This document shows, one piece after another, positions 42,527 through 51,630 of a stretch of DNA of 64,000 nt (the first letter of the stretch is position 1; every line of letters begins with the position of its first letter). The stretch is from assembly GCF_014189505.1 (NCBI RefSeq), contig NZ_CP050301.1, positions 1,743,501-1,807,500 on the forward strand, written 5' to 3'. The position numbers and the translations under genes are program-made. The DNA comes from Phyllobacterium sp. 628 (lineage in GTDB: Bacteria > Pseudomonadota > Alphaproteobacteria > Rhizobiales > Rhizobiaceae). Under the pieces are notes generated by a model that saw only the letters and a list, made by a program, of their open reading frames with translations, was not told the origin of the DNA and searched no databases.

Positions 42527-44872
42527 ATGACAAACAATACCCCACAAATCGTCCAACGCAGTATCGTCGGCAAGGGCATTGCGCATGATTCCGCTGCGCG
42601 GCATGTGGCTGGCGATGCCAACTATATCGACGATATGCCGGAATTGCCGGGTACGCTGCATGCGGTTTTTGTGCTGTCGCCCGTGGCGCACGGCAGGCTG
42701 AAGTCCATCGACGCTGCGCCCGCGCTGGCGATGCCAGGCGTTGCCGGGGTGTGGTGGGCCAAGGATGTGCCGGGACACAATGAAGTCGGCCCCATTCTCA
42801 ACGGTGAAACCCTGTTTGCCGAGGATATTGTCGACCATGAAGGGCGCGTTATCGCGGTCGTGGCAGCGCGGGATTTCGAAACGGCCTATCGTGCCGCCAA
42901 ACAGGTGAAGCTCGATATCGAGCCGCTCGAACCAGTTCTCGATATCGAGGAGGCGCACCGGCGCAAGAACTATGTCCTGCCGCCGCAAGAAGTGGTCGAC
43001 GGCGATGCGGCAACTGCACTGGCCAGTGCACCGCATGTCTTGTCAGGCACATTGCATATGGGCGGACAGGACCATTTTTATCTGGAAACGCAGATCGCCT
43101 ATGCTATTCCCGGCGAAAACGGTGAGATGCTGGTGCATTCCTCGACACAGCACCCGACCGAGGTGCAGCACCATGTGGCGCTGATCCTCGGGCTGCATGC
43201 CAATGCGGTGGAATGTCAGGTGCGGCGCATGGGCGGCGGGTTCGGCGGCAAGGAAAGTCAGGCGACGATCATTGCCGGAGCAGCGGCGCTGGTGGCTGCC
43301 AAAACCGGCAAGCCGTGCAAGATGCGGCTGAAACGCCGTGATGACATGGCTGGGACCGGCAAACGGCATGACTATGTCGCCCACTGGAAGGTCGGCGTGG
43401 ACGGGCGCGGCCGCATTCTCGGGCTTGATGTCGAATATCTGGCGCGGGCCGGCAACCTGCCTGACCTGACCGGCCCGGTGATCACCCGCACGCTGACCCA
43501 CACGGACAATGCCTATCACATTCCGCATGCACGCTTTACCGGCCATGCCTGCAAGACCAACACGGTTTCGAATACGGCATTTCGCGGATTTGGCGGACCG
43601 CAGGGCATCCTGACCATTGAAAACATCATTGATACCATCGCGCGCGAATTGAAGCTGGAGCCAAATAGCGTCCGGGCTCTCAATTATTATGGCGAGGATA
43701 CGGGCGAAGTGACGCCTTATGGTCAGCCGGTTGACGACAACCGGCTTGTCGAGGTGACTGAAGCGGTCTTGTCGTCCGCCGACTGGCAGCGGCGCCGAGC
43801 CGAAATCGACGCGTACAATGCGGGCAATCCGGTGATCCGCCGCGGTTTGGCAATGATGCCGGTGAAGTTCGGCATTTCCTTCAACCTGACATCGCTCAAT
43901 CAGGCCGGTGCGCTGGTGCATGTCTATCTCGATGGTTCGATTTTTCTCAACCATGGCGGCACGGAAATGGGGCAGGGCCTGTTCGTCAAAGTGGCGCAGG
44001 TCGTGGCCGAAGTGTTCCAGGTTGAGCTTGACATGGTTCGTATATCCTCGACGGCCACCGGAAAAGTGCCGAACACCAGCGCCACGGCAGCCTCCACCGG
44101 TTCCGATCTGAACGGCATGGCGGCTTTCAAGGCGGCGACGGCGATCAAGGCTCGGATGACCACGGTTGCGGCCGAACATTTCAGTGTCGAGGAAGAGCAT
44201 ATCGTCTACCGCGAGGGCCGGGTTCACGCGGATAACGAATCCATATCATTCGGCGAACTCGCCAAGATGGCATGGCTGAAACGGGTGCAGCTCTCTGAAG
44301 CCGGGCATTATGCGACGCCGAAAATTCATTGGGACGGTAAGGCGATGAAGGGCAGGCCCTTCTTCTACTTCACCTACGGCGCTGCCGTGGCGGAAGTCGC
44401 CGTCGATACGCTGACGGGCGAAACACGCTGTCTGCGCGCCGATATCCTGCAGGATGTCGGTTCGCCGCTCAATCCAGCCATTGATCTCGGCCAGATCGAA
44501 GGTGCTTTCGTACAGGGCATGGGCTGGCTGACCTGTGAGGAATTGTGGTGGGACAAGGCGGGGCGGCTGCGCACCGTGGGCCCCTCCACCTACAAGATTC
44601 CCGGTTCGCGTGATGTACCGCCGGAATTCAATGTGCGGATTCTCGACAATGCGCCCAACCGCGAGGAGACGGTTTTCCGCTCCAAGGCCATTGGCGAGCC
44701 GCCACTGATGCTGGGCGTTTCCGTCTGGCTCGCCATTCGCGATGCGATTGCCTCCATTGGCAACGGAAGCTTCGCGCCGCAACTCGATGCGCCCGCAACA
44801 CCGGAAAATGTGCTGCGGTCGCTCAATGCAGTGAAAGAACGCATGAAGAAAGGTCTCGATGACACTCGATGA
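42527..44872 (+). CDS. xdhB: Xanthine dehydrogenase large (molybdopterin) subunit
   Basis: 781 aa, standard length. The N-terminal a/b hammerhead domain has GDANYIDDMPELPGTLHAVFVLS. Moco-binding motifs RMGGGFGGKESQA, NTAFRGFGGPQG and GTEMGQGLF are present, and the catalytic Glu is in FRSKAIGEPPLMLG near residue 725. It hydroxylates hypoxanthine/xanthine to urate with the sulfurated Mo centre. Its end overlaps uraD by 14 bp. xdhC, the sulfurase/chaperone usually next to it, is not here. Confidence 0.97.
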   Translation: MTNNTPQIVQRSIVGKGIAHDSAARHVAGDANYIDDMPELPGTLHAVFVLSPVAHGRLKSIDAAPALAMPGVAGVWWAKDVPGHNEVGPILNGETLFAEDIVDHEGRVIAVVAARDFETAYRAAKQVKLDIEPLEPVLDIEEAHRRKNYVLPPQEVVDGDAATALASAPHVLSGTLHMGGQDHFYLETQIAYAIPGENGEMLVHSSTQHPTEVQHHVALILGLHANAVECQVRRMGGGFGGKESQATIIAGAAALVAAKTGKPCKMRLKRRDDMAGTGKRHDYVAHWKVGVDGRGRILGLDVEYLARAGNLPDLTGPVITRTLTHTDNAYHIPHARFTGHACKTNTVSNTAFRGFGGPQGILTIENIIDTIARELKLEPNSVRALNYYGEDTGEVTPYGQPVDDNRLVEVTEAVLSSADWQRRRAEIDAYNAGNPVIRRGLAMMPVKFGISFNLTSLNQAGALVHVYLDGSIFLNHGGTEMGQGLFVKVAQVVAEVFQVELDMVRISSTATGKVPNTSATAASTGSDLNGMAAFKAATAIKARMTTVAAEHFSVEEEHIVYREGRVHADNESISFGELAKMAWLKRVQLSEAGHYATPKIHWDGKAMKGRPFFYFTYGAAVAEVAVDTLTGETRCLRADILQDVGSPLNPAIDLGQIEGAFVQGMGWLTCEELWWDKAGRLRTVGPSTYKIPGSRDVPPEFNVRILDNAPNREETVFRSKAIGEPPLMLGVSVWLAIRDAIASIGNGSFAPQLDAPATPENVLRSLNAVKERMKKGLDDTR

Positions 44873-45362
44873 ACTGAACGAAGCCACCCCGGAAGCCTTT
44901 GTCAAAGCGCTTGGCGGTATTTTCGAACATTCACCCTGGGTGCCGGAAGCCGTCGTGCCGTTGCGCCCCTTTGCCAGTGTCGAACTGCTGCATGCGGCCA
45001 TGGTGGGTGCGGTGGAAAAGGCCGGGCAGGTGGCGCAGCTTGGCCTCATCCGTGCTCATCCCGATCTTGCGGGCAAGGCGGCGCGGCAGGGCAGCCTGAC
45101 CGCGCATTCTACCAGTGAGCAGAAGGGCGCCGGGCTTGATCGTTTGACTGATAGCGAATTCACCGAGTTTCACCGTTTGAATGATGGCTATCAGGGGCGC
45201 TTCGGCTTTCCGTTCATTCTCGCGGTGCGCGGTCATGACAAACAGTCCATTCTTACCGCATTCAGGACCCGACTGCAGAACAATGCCGGGGAAGAGGTGG
45301 GCGAAGCACTGCGCCAGATCGCTTTGATTGCGCGTTTCCGGCTTGATGATCTGATTGTTTGA
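44859..45362 (+). CDS. uraD: OHCU decarboxylase (2-oxo-4-hydroxy-4-carboxy-5-ureidoimidazoline decarboxylase)
   Basis: 167 aa. [43 protein letters not shown] with the catalytic His, the [40 protein letters not shown] segment and [22 protein letters not shown] are all characteristic. It makes S-allantoin from OHCU. It overlaps the xdhB stop, has AAAGG before the ATG, and lies 10 bp before uraH, so these genes form one operon. Confidence 0.96.
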   Translation: MTLDELNEATPEAFVKALGGIFEHSPWVPEAVVPLRPFASVELLHAAMVGAVEKAGQVAQLGLIRAHPDLAGKAARQGSLTAHSTSEQKGAGLDRLTDSEFTEFHRLNDGYQGRFGFPFILAVRGHDKQSILTAFRTRLQNNAGEEVGEALRQIALIARFRLDDLIV

Positions 45363-45372
45363 AAGCGACCCC

Positions 45373-45729
45373 ATGGGAAAACTCTCCACACATGTGCTTG
45401 ATACCGCCACGGGCCGCCCGGCTTCCGGCATGAAGCTAACGCTGCATCGGATCGATGCGGATGAGACGCGGCATTTGTTGAAAACGCTGGTGACCAATGC
45501 TGATGGACGAACGGACGAACTGCTATTGTCGCCCGATGCCATGGTCGCCGCGTGCTACGAGATCAGCTTTTTTGTCGAGGAATATTTCAGGGCAAAGGGT
45601 GTGGAACTGGTGGAACCGGCATTTCTGGGCGTCGTGCCGATCCGGTTTGGAATCGCGGATGTGGACGGGAATTATCATGTGCCGCTGCTGGTGACGCCAT
45701 GGTCCTACTCGACGTATCGGGGGAGTTAG
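45373..45729 (+). CDS. uraH: 5-hydroxyisourate hydrolase (transthyretin-like)
   Basis: 118 aa from the ATG at 45373. [24 protein letters not shown] contains the active-site His, [13 protein letters not shown] is in the middle, [31 protein letters not shown] ends in the diagnostic YRGS. It hydrolyses 5-hydroxyisourate to OHCU, the substrate of UraD, so it works one step before its upstream neighbour. A family-A palindrome follows the stop. Confidence 0.96.
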   Translation: MGKLSTHVLDTATGRPASGMKLTLHRIDADETRHLLKTLVTNADGRTDELLLSPDAMVAACYEISFFVEEYFRAKGVELVEPAFLGVVPIRFGIADVDGNYHVPLLVTPWSYSTYRGS

Positions 45730-45752
45730 GCGCTATCAATTGTTGCAATAAT

Positions 45753-45892
45753 ATTGTGCGTGGTTCGACAAGCTCACCATGAGGGAGATTGTCGATTGCA
45801 AAGCCAATGGCGGTGCAGAGGATTGTTATCTGCAACCCTCACTCTCCCTCATGGTGAGCTTCCTGAGCTTGTCGAAGGGCGAACCACGCACA
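45753..45892. repeat. Paired-arm palindromic repeat, family A, copy 4
   Basis: Left arm ATTGTGCGTGGTTCGACAAG and its complement face each other over 140 bp. The right arm has an extra segment (CCTGAGCTTGTCGAAGGG) inserted in the middle, itself a variant of the arm, so this copy looks rearranged. It fills the gap between uraH and the acid phosphatase. Confidence 0.85.
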
Positions 45893-45938
45893 GTGTTCAT
45901 GCCAGCGCGTACCGCCTGTATTTCATCCAGCACCCAAT

Positions 45939-47503
45939 CTAAAGATGTGATGTCAGATCAAGCGCGCTGGTAAGGTCTCCCAGCGGTTGTTCATGATAGG
46001 ACGCGACGGCCTGATCCCGCACGGTAATGCCGTGCAGCGTCGGCAGTTCAAACCGCCGCGTGATGAAGCGGAGAATGGATGTCGTATCCATGGGCGTGTG
46101 ATCGACAAAACCGGGACGGGCAAACGGTGACACGATGATCGCGGGGATACGGCTGCCCGGACCCCAGCGGTCGGCTTTCGGTGGTGCGACGTGATCCCAG
46201 ATGCCGCCATTTTCATCATAGGTGACCACAACAAGCATGTGCGGCCATTGCGGGCTTTTCTCAAGATGATGGATGAGATCGACAATGTGGTTATCGCCCG
46301 ATTGAATATCGGCATAACCCGAATGCTCGTTAAGATCGCCTTGAGGCTTGTAGAACGCAACCTGCGGTAGCTTTCCCGCGTCGATGGCCTTGATGAATTC
46401 CGCGCCAGCCAATCCGCCATCGCGCAAATGTTCGGCGCGGGCCGGTGTACCGGGTGCGAAGCTCGCATAATAGTTCAGCGGCTGATGATGATACTGAAAA
46501 TTGGGAGCAGGCGTTTTGTTGCCATGGTCAAGCACATCCTGCCAGGCGCCGCCATACCAGGCCCAATCGATCCGTTTCAAACTTAACAGATCGCCGATTG
46601 TCGGCTCGGTCTGCGGCGGCAACGTGGTGGGCTGTGCCGGGTCGGCGCTCATTGGATCGGCACCGGCAGCAGGCGCGTTGGCACTGGGCTGATAGGGCGG
46701 TTGCATGGTGTTGACGGCGTAGAAATCCGGGGTGAGATTGCCGTCGCTGACAAATTTCGGCGGCCCGTCGATTGCCGATTTCGGCGAATTGGCGGCCCTC
46801 GTCAAGCTGGTTCCATCCGGATCAACGGCGGCTATCGTTGGCTTGGCCGGGTTCTTGTCCGCATCGGGATAAAACGGCGCACAGGCGCAAACCAGCCATT
46901 GATGATTGAAGAACGAACCGCCGAAGGCACCCATGAAAAAGTTGTCAGCCAATGTATATTGCTGGGCGACCTTCCACATGGCCATTTTGGAACCATCCCA
47001 CATACCCATCACCATCGCGCCGGAATCGGCATAGGCGGCGAACTTGTCGTTCTTCCCCCGTCGATTTGCATTTGGTTCTGGTAATAGCGATGCCACAGGT
47101 CACGGGTGATTGTGGTGATCGGCAGGTTAAACCCCTTGGCATCATCAACGTAATAGGGCTGGTTGGGCAAATGTTCCGTTTCGGCTTCGGTAACGGGTGG
47201 GGTAATGCCTTTGGCGGTCAGGCCATTCCAGACGGGTGGCAGTTCTTTCAGCGGACTGCCGTCACGGTCAAGCTGAACCGGGCTTGCGGTTGCAGTCGCC
47301 TGCAGACCATCGGCGCCGGGAAAGTGACCGTAAAGATTGTCGAAGCTGCGATTTTCCGCATAAATCACCACCACGGTTTGGATCTGCTTCAGATTATCGG
47401 ACGGTGTATCGTTCAACCCTGCTGCATAAACCGGAGCCGTAAAACCGCCCGCTAAAGCCAGTGTTGCCGTCGTGGTGATCATGCTGGAAAGGATAGACCG
47501 CAT
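45939..47503 (-). pseudogene. Acid phosphatase (AcpA/phospholipase C superfamily), frameshifted
   Basis: The start is ATG 47503 with GGAGG upstream. The first frame gives a signal peptide (MRSILSSMITTTATLALAGG...) and VVVIYAENRSFDNLYGHFPG, and runs to about 47055. The second frame resumes with KNDKFAAYADSGAMVMGMWDGSKMAMWKVAQQY and goes to the stop at 45939. The joint, QMQIDGG|KNDKFAAY, matches the usual family sequence if one G is added to the run of five G (C5 on the plus strand, 47055-47059). The C half keeps YDENGGIWDHVAPPK and the metal/phosphate residues. It should be a periplasmic phosphomonoesterase of about 520 aa. Real mutation, phase variation or sequencing error cannot be separated. 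Confidence 0.85.
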
Positions 47504-47593
47504 TCTGGTAACCTCCGGTGTATCGGCATTGCTTTCTGGGCAAAACCACGGCTATCCTGCGATGGCCAGATCATTCGATCCCCAAAGGAAACC

Positions 47594-48880
47594 ATGGAAC
47601 AAGGCCGTCGCGCAATAGCCTGTTGGTATATGGTTTTGTGTGTTCTGTGCACACTGACTATGCTGTCCGTTGTGCGCGCTGCTGTTTCTGCTTCCCACCC
47701 GCCCGAGACAAAGCAAATCTCGCAAAAAAGTGAACTGACGCGTGCGGATATCCGGCATCAGGTCGAGGCAATGCGCGACCTTGGACGGGCTCTTTTCTTC
47801 GACAAGCGATTGTCTGGTTCGGGCAAGATGTCATGTGCATCCTGTCACGATCCCGACCATGGTTTCGGTCCCGCCAATGATCTGGCCGTCCAGCCCGGTG
47901 GCAATGATCTGCATCAGCCGGGGCTGCGTGCCGTCCCGACCTTGAAATATCTGCAAGCAGTCCCGGCCTTCACCGAACATTTTTTCGATTCGGAAGACGA
48001 TTCGGACGAGAGTATCGACAATGGCCCGACCGGCGGACTGACATGGGATGGGCGTGCGGATCGGGGAAGGGATCAGGCGAAAATTCCGCTGTTGTCGCCG
48101 TTCGAGATGGCCAATCCGGACGAAGCGGCTGTGGCGCAGCGCCTTGTCGCGGCGGGGTACAGCAAGAGGATCGCTGCACTATCCGGCGCAACAGAGGCGC
48201 CAGATGCGGAAGCCAGTGTTGCTGTTGCCACCAAGGCGCTTGAGATATTCGAGCAGGATTACAAAACCTTCTATCCCTATTCGAGCAAGTATGATGCCTA
48301 CCTCGCCGGCAAGGTGACGCTGACACCGCAGGAGGCGCGCGGACTGGAGCTTTTCAACGATGCCAAGAAAGGCAATTGCGCTTCATGTCATATCAGCCAG
48401 CGCAGCAATGACGGGACGCCGCCGCAATTTACCGATTTCGGTTTGATCGCGCTTGGTGTGCCGCGCAATCCAGCCATTCCCGCCAACCGTGATGCCGGCT
48501 ATTTCGATCTCGGGTTGTGCGGGCCGCTTCGCACTGATTTTACCGGGCGTCAGGATTATTGCGGCCTGTTTCGTACCCCGACACTGCGCAATGTTGCTTT
48601 ACGAAAAGTGTTTTTTCACAACGGGGTATTCCGGTCGCTGCGTCAGGCCGTGGAGTTTTACGCTGAACGCGATACCAATCCGGATCGCTGGTACTCGCGC
48701 AACCCGGACGGCAGTATCAATAAGTATGATGACCTGCCGCAATATGCCAAGGCCAATGTCAACGTGGATCCGCCGTTTGACCGGCATGCGGGTGATGCTC
48801 CGGCACTGAATGGTACCGAGATCGATGATATCGTTGTGTTCCTTGGTACGCTCACTGATGGCTACCGCCTGCAGCGATAA
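47594..48880 (+). CDS. Di-haem cytochrome c peroxidase (MauG/CcpA family)
   Basis: 428 aa, AAAGGAA before the ATG at 47594. An N-terminal membrane/signal segment (about residues 8-31) is followed by two c-type haem sites, CASCH at 81-85 and CASCH at 262-266. RDLGRALFFDKRLSGSGKMSCASCHDPDHGFG and FRTPTLRNVALRKVFFHNGVFRSLRQAVEFY are family landmarks. It reduces H2O2 with electrons from a small cytochrome, or, if MauG-like, oxidises a partner protein in the periplasm. It is divergent from the frameshifted acid phosphatase with 90 bp between starts. Confidence 0.92.
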   Translation: MEQGRRAIACWYMVLCVLCTLTMLSVVRAAVSASHPPETKQISQKSELTRADIRHQVEAMRDLGRALFFDKRLSGSGKMSCASCHDPDHGFGPANDLAVQPGGNDLHQPGLRAVPTLKYLQAVPAFTEHFFDSEDDSDESIDNGPTGGLTWDGRADRGRDQAKIPLLSPFEMANPDEAAVAQRLVAAGYSKRIAALSGATEAPDAEASVAVATKALEIFEQDYKTFYPYSSKYDAYLAGKVTLTPQEARGLELFNDAKKGNCASCHISQRSNDGTPPQFTDFGLIALGVPRNPAIPANRDAGYFDLGLCGPLRTDFTGRQDYCGLFRTPTLRNVALRKVFFHNGVFRSLRQAVEFYAERDTNPDRWYSRNPDGSINKYDDLPQYAKANVNVDPPFDRHAGDAPALNGTEIDDIVVFLGTLTDGYRLQR

Positions 48881-48893
48881 CTTTCTGCGCCTG

Positions 48894-49097
48894 TCAGGAC
48901 TGACCGGGCAGGTCCAAAATCTGCGCTACGGCTTCAACATTCTTGCCCTGCGTTGTAACGTCGCCGCCATCAGACACGGTAAGGATGGTTCCGTTGGCAA
49001 AACGCAGAACCCAGGCATCATCGCCATCATTGCGGCGGCGATCCGTCAGCTCAATGCCTGCTGCGGAGACTTGTGCAATCGCGTTTTCGATATCCAT
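48894..49097 (-). CDS. Small conserved hypothetical protein
   Basis: 67 aa from the ATG at 49097, which has AGGTGAC upstream; an ATG-like start 3 codons earlier is possible. MDIENAIAQVSAAGIELTDRRRNDGDDAWVLRFANGTILTVSDGGDVTTQGKN reads as one helix and a short beta sheet. It is cytosolic and acidic. I do not recognise the family. It is convergent with the peroxidase gene, 13 bp from its stop. Confidence 0.6.
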   Translation of the reverse strand: MDIENAIAQVSAAGIELTDRRRNDGDDAWVLRFANGTILTVSDGGDVTTQGKNVEAVAQILDLPGQS

Positions 49098-49204
49098 TGA
49101 TGTCACCTATCTCAGAGGGCCTGCCCGCATTAGCTATTTGAAATGAAAAGCTGTCAATATGGCTGCGGGCCGCGGACGCCATTGGCGTCGATTGGCGGCC
49201 AGTT

Positions 49205-50206
49205 TCATTTCACAGTGATGACTACCTTTCCTTTCGCGCGGCCCGTCTCGACGTAAGCGAGCGCCTCATTGGTTTTTTCGAACGGGAAGAGCCGATCCAC
49301 CACCGGGCGTATGGTGCCAGCTTCAATCAGGGACGTAATCTTACCAAGCTGCCCGCCATTGGCCGTCATGAACAGGAAGGAATAGCTGACGCCTCGGCGT
49401 TTCGATTTTCGTCTGATGCTGAAACTCAACAGGCGCATGATCTGTTGAAACAGCCAGCCGGAACCATTCTGCTTGGCGAAATCCCGGTCGGGCGGCCCGG
49501 AAATCGAGATCAACTTGCCGCCCGCCCTCAGCACGCGAAGGGATTTCTCCAGCGTATCCGGTCCGAGACTGTTCAACACGACGTCATAATCCTGCAGGAC
49601 TTCTTCGAAATTGTCCTTCTTATAGTCGATCACGACGTCCGCGCCGAGGCTTTTGACAAGATCGATATTAGCTGTGCTCGTGGTCGTCGCCACGTGTACT
49701 CCGAGATGCTTGGCAAGCTGGATCGCGATCGTGCCCACGCCGCCCGAGCCGGCATGGATCAAAACTTTCTTCCCTTTCTGGACGTTGGCCCGCTCGACAA
49801 GCACCTGCCACGCGGTCAGGGCGACAAGCGGAATGGACGCGGCCTCCGCCATGGTCAGATTGTTCGGCTTGATCGCGACATCGGCCTCATCAACGGCGAT
49901 ATATTCAGCAAATGTCCCGATACGGTCCTGAGCTGGACGTGCATAGACCGCATCGCCGGGTTTGAACTGCCGCACATTGGCCCCAACCCGGATCACAATG
50001 CCTGCAACATCATTACCGAGAACCAGGGGTAGGCGGTAGGGCAGGATAAGCTTGAATTCGCCATCCCTGATTTTCGTATCCAGGACATTCACACTGGCGG
50101 CGTGAATCTCCACCATCACATCATTGTCCCGCAGTTCTGGTTCGGGGATTTCCGTGAACCGCAGGGTGCCACCTTTCGCGTAGCGATCGATCAGGAATGA
50201 TTTCAT
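49205..50206 (-). CDS. NADP-dependent zinc-free medium-chain oxidoreductase (quinone reductase-like)
   Basis: 333 aa from the ATG at 50206; a TTG at 50233 is also in frame. The GroES-like N domain has VLDTKIRDGEFKLILPYRLPLVLGNDVAGIVIRVG without the zinc ligands. The nucleotide motif HAGSGGVGTIAIQLAKHLG is near residue 150, with SLGADVVIDYKKDNF after it. Members reduce quinones or enone aldehydes. It lies 59 bp after the SDR gene on the same strand and probably shares its promoter and HxlR control. Confidence 0.92.
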   Translation of the reverse strand: MKSFLIDRYAKGGTLRFTEIPEPELRDNDVMVEIHAASVNVLDTKIRDGEFKLILPYRLPLVLGNDVAGIVIRVGANVRQFKPGDAVYARPAQDRIGTFAEYIAVDEADVAIKPNNLTMAEAASIPLVALTAWQVLVERANVQKGKKVLIHAGSGGVGTIAIQLAKHLGVHVATTTSTANIDLVKSLGADVVIDYKKDNFEEVLQDYDVVLNSLGPDTLEKSLRVLRAGGKLISISGPPDRDFAKQNGSGWLFQQIMRLLSFSIRRKSKRRGVSYSFLFMTANGGQLGKITSLIEAGTIRPVVDRLFPFEKTNEALAYVETGRAKGKVVITVK

Positions 50207-50265
50207 AAGACGAGCTTTCGTTTCTGTGCTCAACGAGCGAACTCACGTACTGCGGGAGTCAATCT

Positions 50266-51081
50266 TCAGTTGGGAAGCTGGCTGAACTTCCGCAGGTTTT
50301 TGTCTACAAAGGCTTCCGGCAAAAACCGCCGCATAAAACGAACCTGTCCGGCTACTTTGCCTGCAGTATAGCGTCTTTTAGGTGACGGAGCATTGGCGGC
50401 TCTTACGACCGTTGCGGCGACTATTTCAGGTGCGTCGCCCTTCTCGATGAGGTCGCGCATCAGCTTTTCCGCGTTCGCACGAATAGTATCATAGACGGCA
50501 AGCGGCTGGTCTGGCCGGGTCAGGTTCTCTTCGAACGACGTATGGGTCACACCGGGTTCGACCAGCACCACGCGGATACCCTGTGTTCGAACTTCGTGGT
50601 CAAGCGATTCCGAATAACCCTCGATCGCGTGTTTGGTGGATGCGTAGAGGGCATTATAAGGGCTGGGAATGAGGCCGAGGATGGAACTCAGGTTGACAAT
50701 TCGGCCGCTGCGCTGGCGTCTCATGATGGGCAAGACAGCATTTGTCATCCGCAGGACACCGAACACATTTACGTCGAACACTGTCTTGGCTTGAGCAACT
50801 GATGATTCTTCGGCACCGCCGAGCAGCCCGATCCCGGCATTATTGACGAGGAGATCAATCTGTCCGGTACGGCTGAGAACCTCATCAACAGCCGCTTGCA
50901 CCGATACGTCGTCGGTTACATCGCAGATCAGCATTGTGATGCCGTCGGGGGTATTGGGCATAGGCTTTCGGCTGGTTCCGAACACGCGGTAGCCATCGCG
51001 CCGCAACGCTTGTGCCGTTACCAGCCCAATGCCGGAGGAAGCGCCCGTAACCAGGGCGACGCGGATGTCTGTCTTGCTCAT
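50266..51081 (-). CDS. Short-chain dehydrogenase/reductase
   Basis: 271 aa, ATG at 51081. The TGASSGIGLVTAQAL cofactor motif is near residue 12, NNAGIGLLGG near 85, and LSSILGLIPSPYNALYASTKHAIEGYSESL gives the Ser and the YxxxK catalytic residues. It is cytosolic. Probable promoter lies in the 89-bp region shared with the divergent HxlR gene, so the pair SDR + oxidoreductase is the likely regulon. The alcohol or ketone substrate is unknown. Confidence 0.93.
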   Translation of the reverse strand: MSKTDIRVALVTGASSGIGLVTAQALRRDGYRVFGTSRKPMPNTPDGITMLICDVTDDVSVQAAVDEVLSRTGQIDLLVNNAGIGLLGGAEESSVAQAKTVFDVNVFGVLRMTNAVLPIMRRQRSGRIVNLSSILGLIPSPYNALYASTKHAIEGYSESLDHEVRTQGIRVVLVEPGVTHTSFEENLTRPDQPLAVYDTIRANAEKLMRDLIEKGDAPEIVAATVVRAANAPSPKRRYTAGKVAGQVRFMRRFLPEAFVDKNLRKFSQLPN

Positions 51082-51123
51082 TGCGTTCTGCTTTCATTTT
51101 ATGATGGAATATCGGAGAAAAAT

Positions 51124-51159
51124 AAGTTACTATCAAATTAGTAGTAAGTCACTATCAAA
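51124..51159. promoter_or_regulatory. Direct repeats, candidate HxlR operator
   Basis: AAGTTACTATCAAA at 51124 and AAGTCACTATCAAA at 51146 are 22 bp apart (two helical turns), 12 bp before the HxlR start. TTACTA and TAGTAA give an added inverted symmetry around the first. This is a candidate operator for control of both divergent transcripts. Confidence 0.5.
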
Positions 51160-51170
51160 AAGATATCAAC

Positions 51171-51602
51171 ATGAAGAATCTTTCAGACCAGCCATGTCTT
51201 ATCGCCCGAAGCCTTGCCCTCGTAGGGGACGCATGGAGCATGCTGATCATGCGCGATGCCCATGCGGGTCTCACGCGTTTTGATGAATTCCGTAAGAGTC
51301 TTGGCATCGCGCCAACGATGCTGACGGCCCGGCTTTCCGCCTTGACCGATGAGGGAATGCTTGAGAAACGCCGTTATTCAGACCGGCCGCCGCGGGACGA
51401 ATATCTGCTGACGGAAGCCGGGCGCGACTTTCTGCCGGTGCTGTTTGCAATCGGTGCGTGGGGCCGCAAACACCGCAATGGTGGTAAGGTGACCAAGTTC
51501 TTTGATGCCGAGACTGGAACGGAAATCGACGCCGTCACCATTGATCGGGGCACCGGCGCTCCGGTCGGGACGCGCCCCATCCGGATCGTCATGCCCGAAT
51601 GA
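51171..51602 (+). CDS. HxlR-family transcriptional regulator
   Basis: 143 aa. CLIARSLALVGDAWSMLIMRDAHAGLTRFDEFRKSLGIAPTMLTARLSALTDEGMLEKRRYSDRPPRDEYLLTEAGRDFLPVL is a full HxlR winged helix, with a Cys at residue 9 that in some members senses electrophiles or oxidants. The C-terminal 40 residues are beta-rich. It is divergent from an SDR and a quinone-reductase-like enzyme, the usual arrangement for redox or electrophile-responsive HxlR/YodB-type control. Confidence 0.95.
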   Translation: MKNLSDQPCLIARSLALVGDAWSMLIMRDAHAGLTRFDEFRKSLGIAPTMLTARLSALTDEGMLEKRRYSDRPPRDEYLLTEAGRDFLPVLFAIGAWGRKHRNGGKVTKFFDAETGTEIDAVTIDRGTGAPVGTRPIRIVMPE

Positions 51603-51630
51603 GACGCTGCGCAACTGATGAATTGGCGCC

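Noticed and set aside
43043..44227. A 394-codon minus-strand frame opposite xdhB
   Set aside because: Shadow of the molybdopterin subunit.
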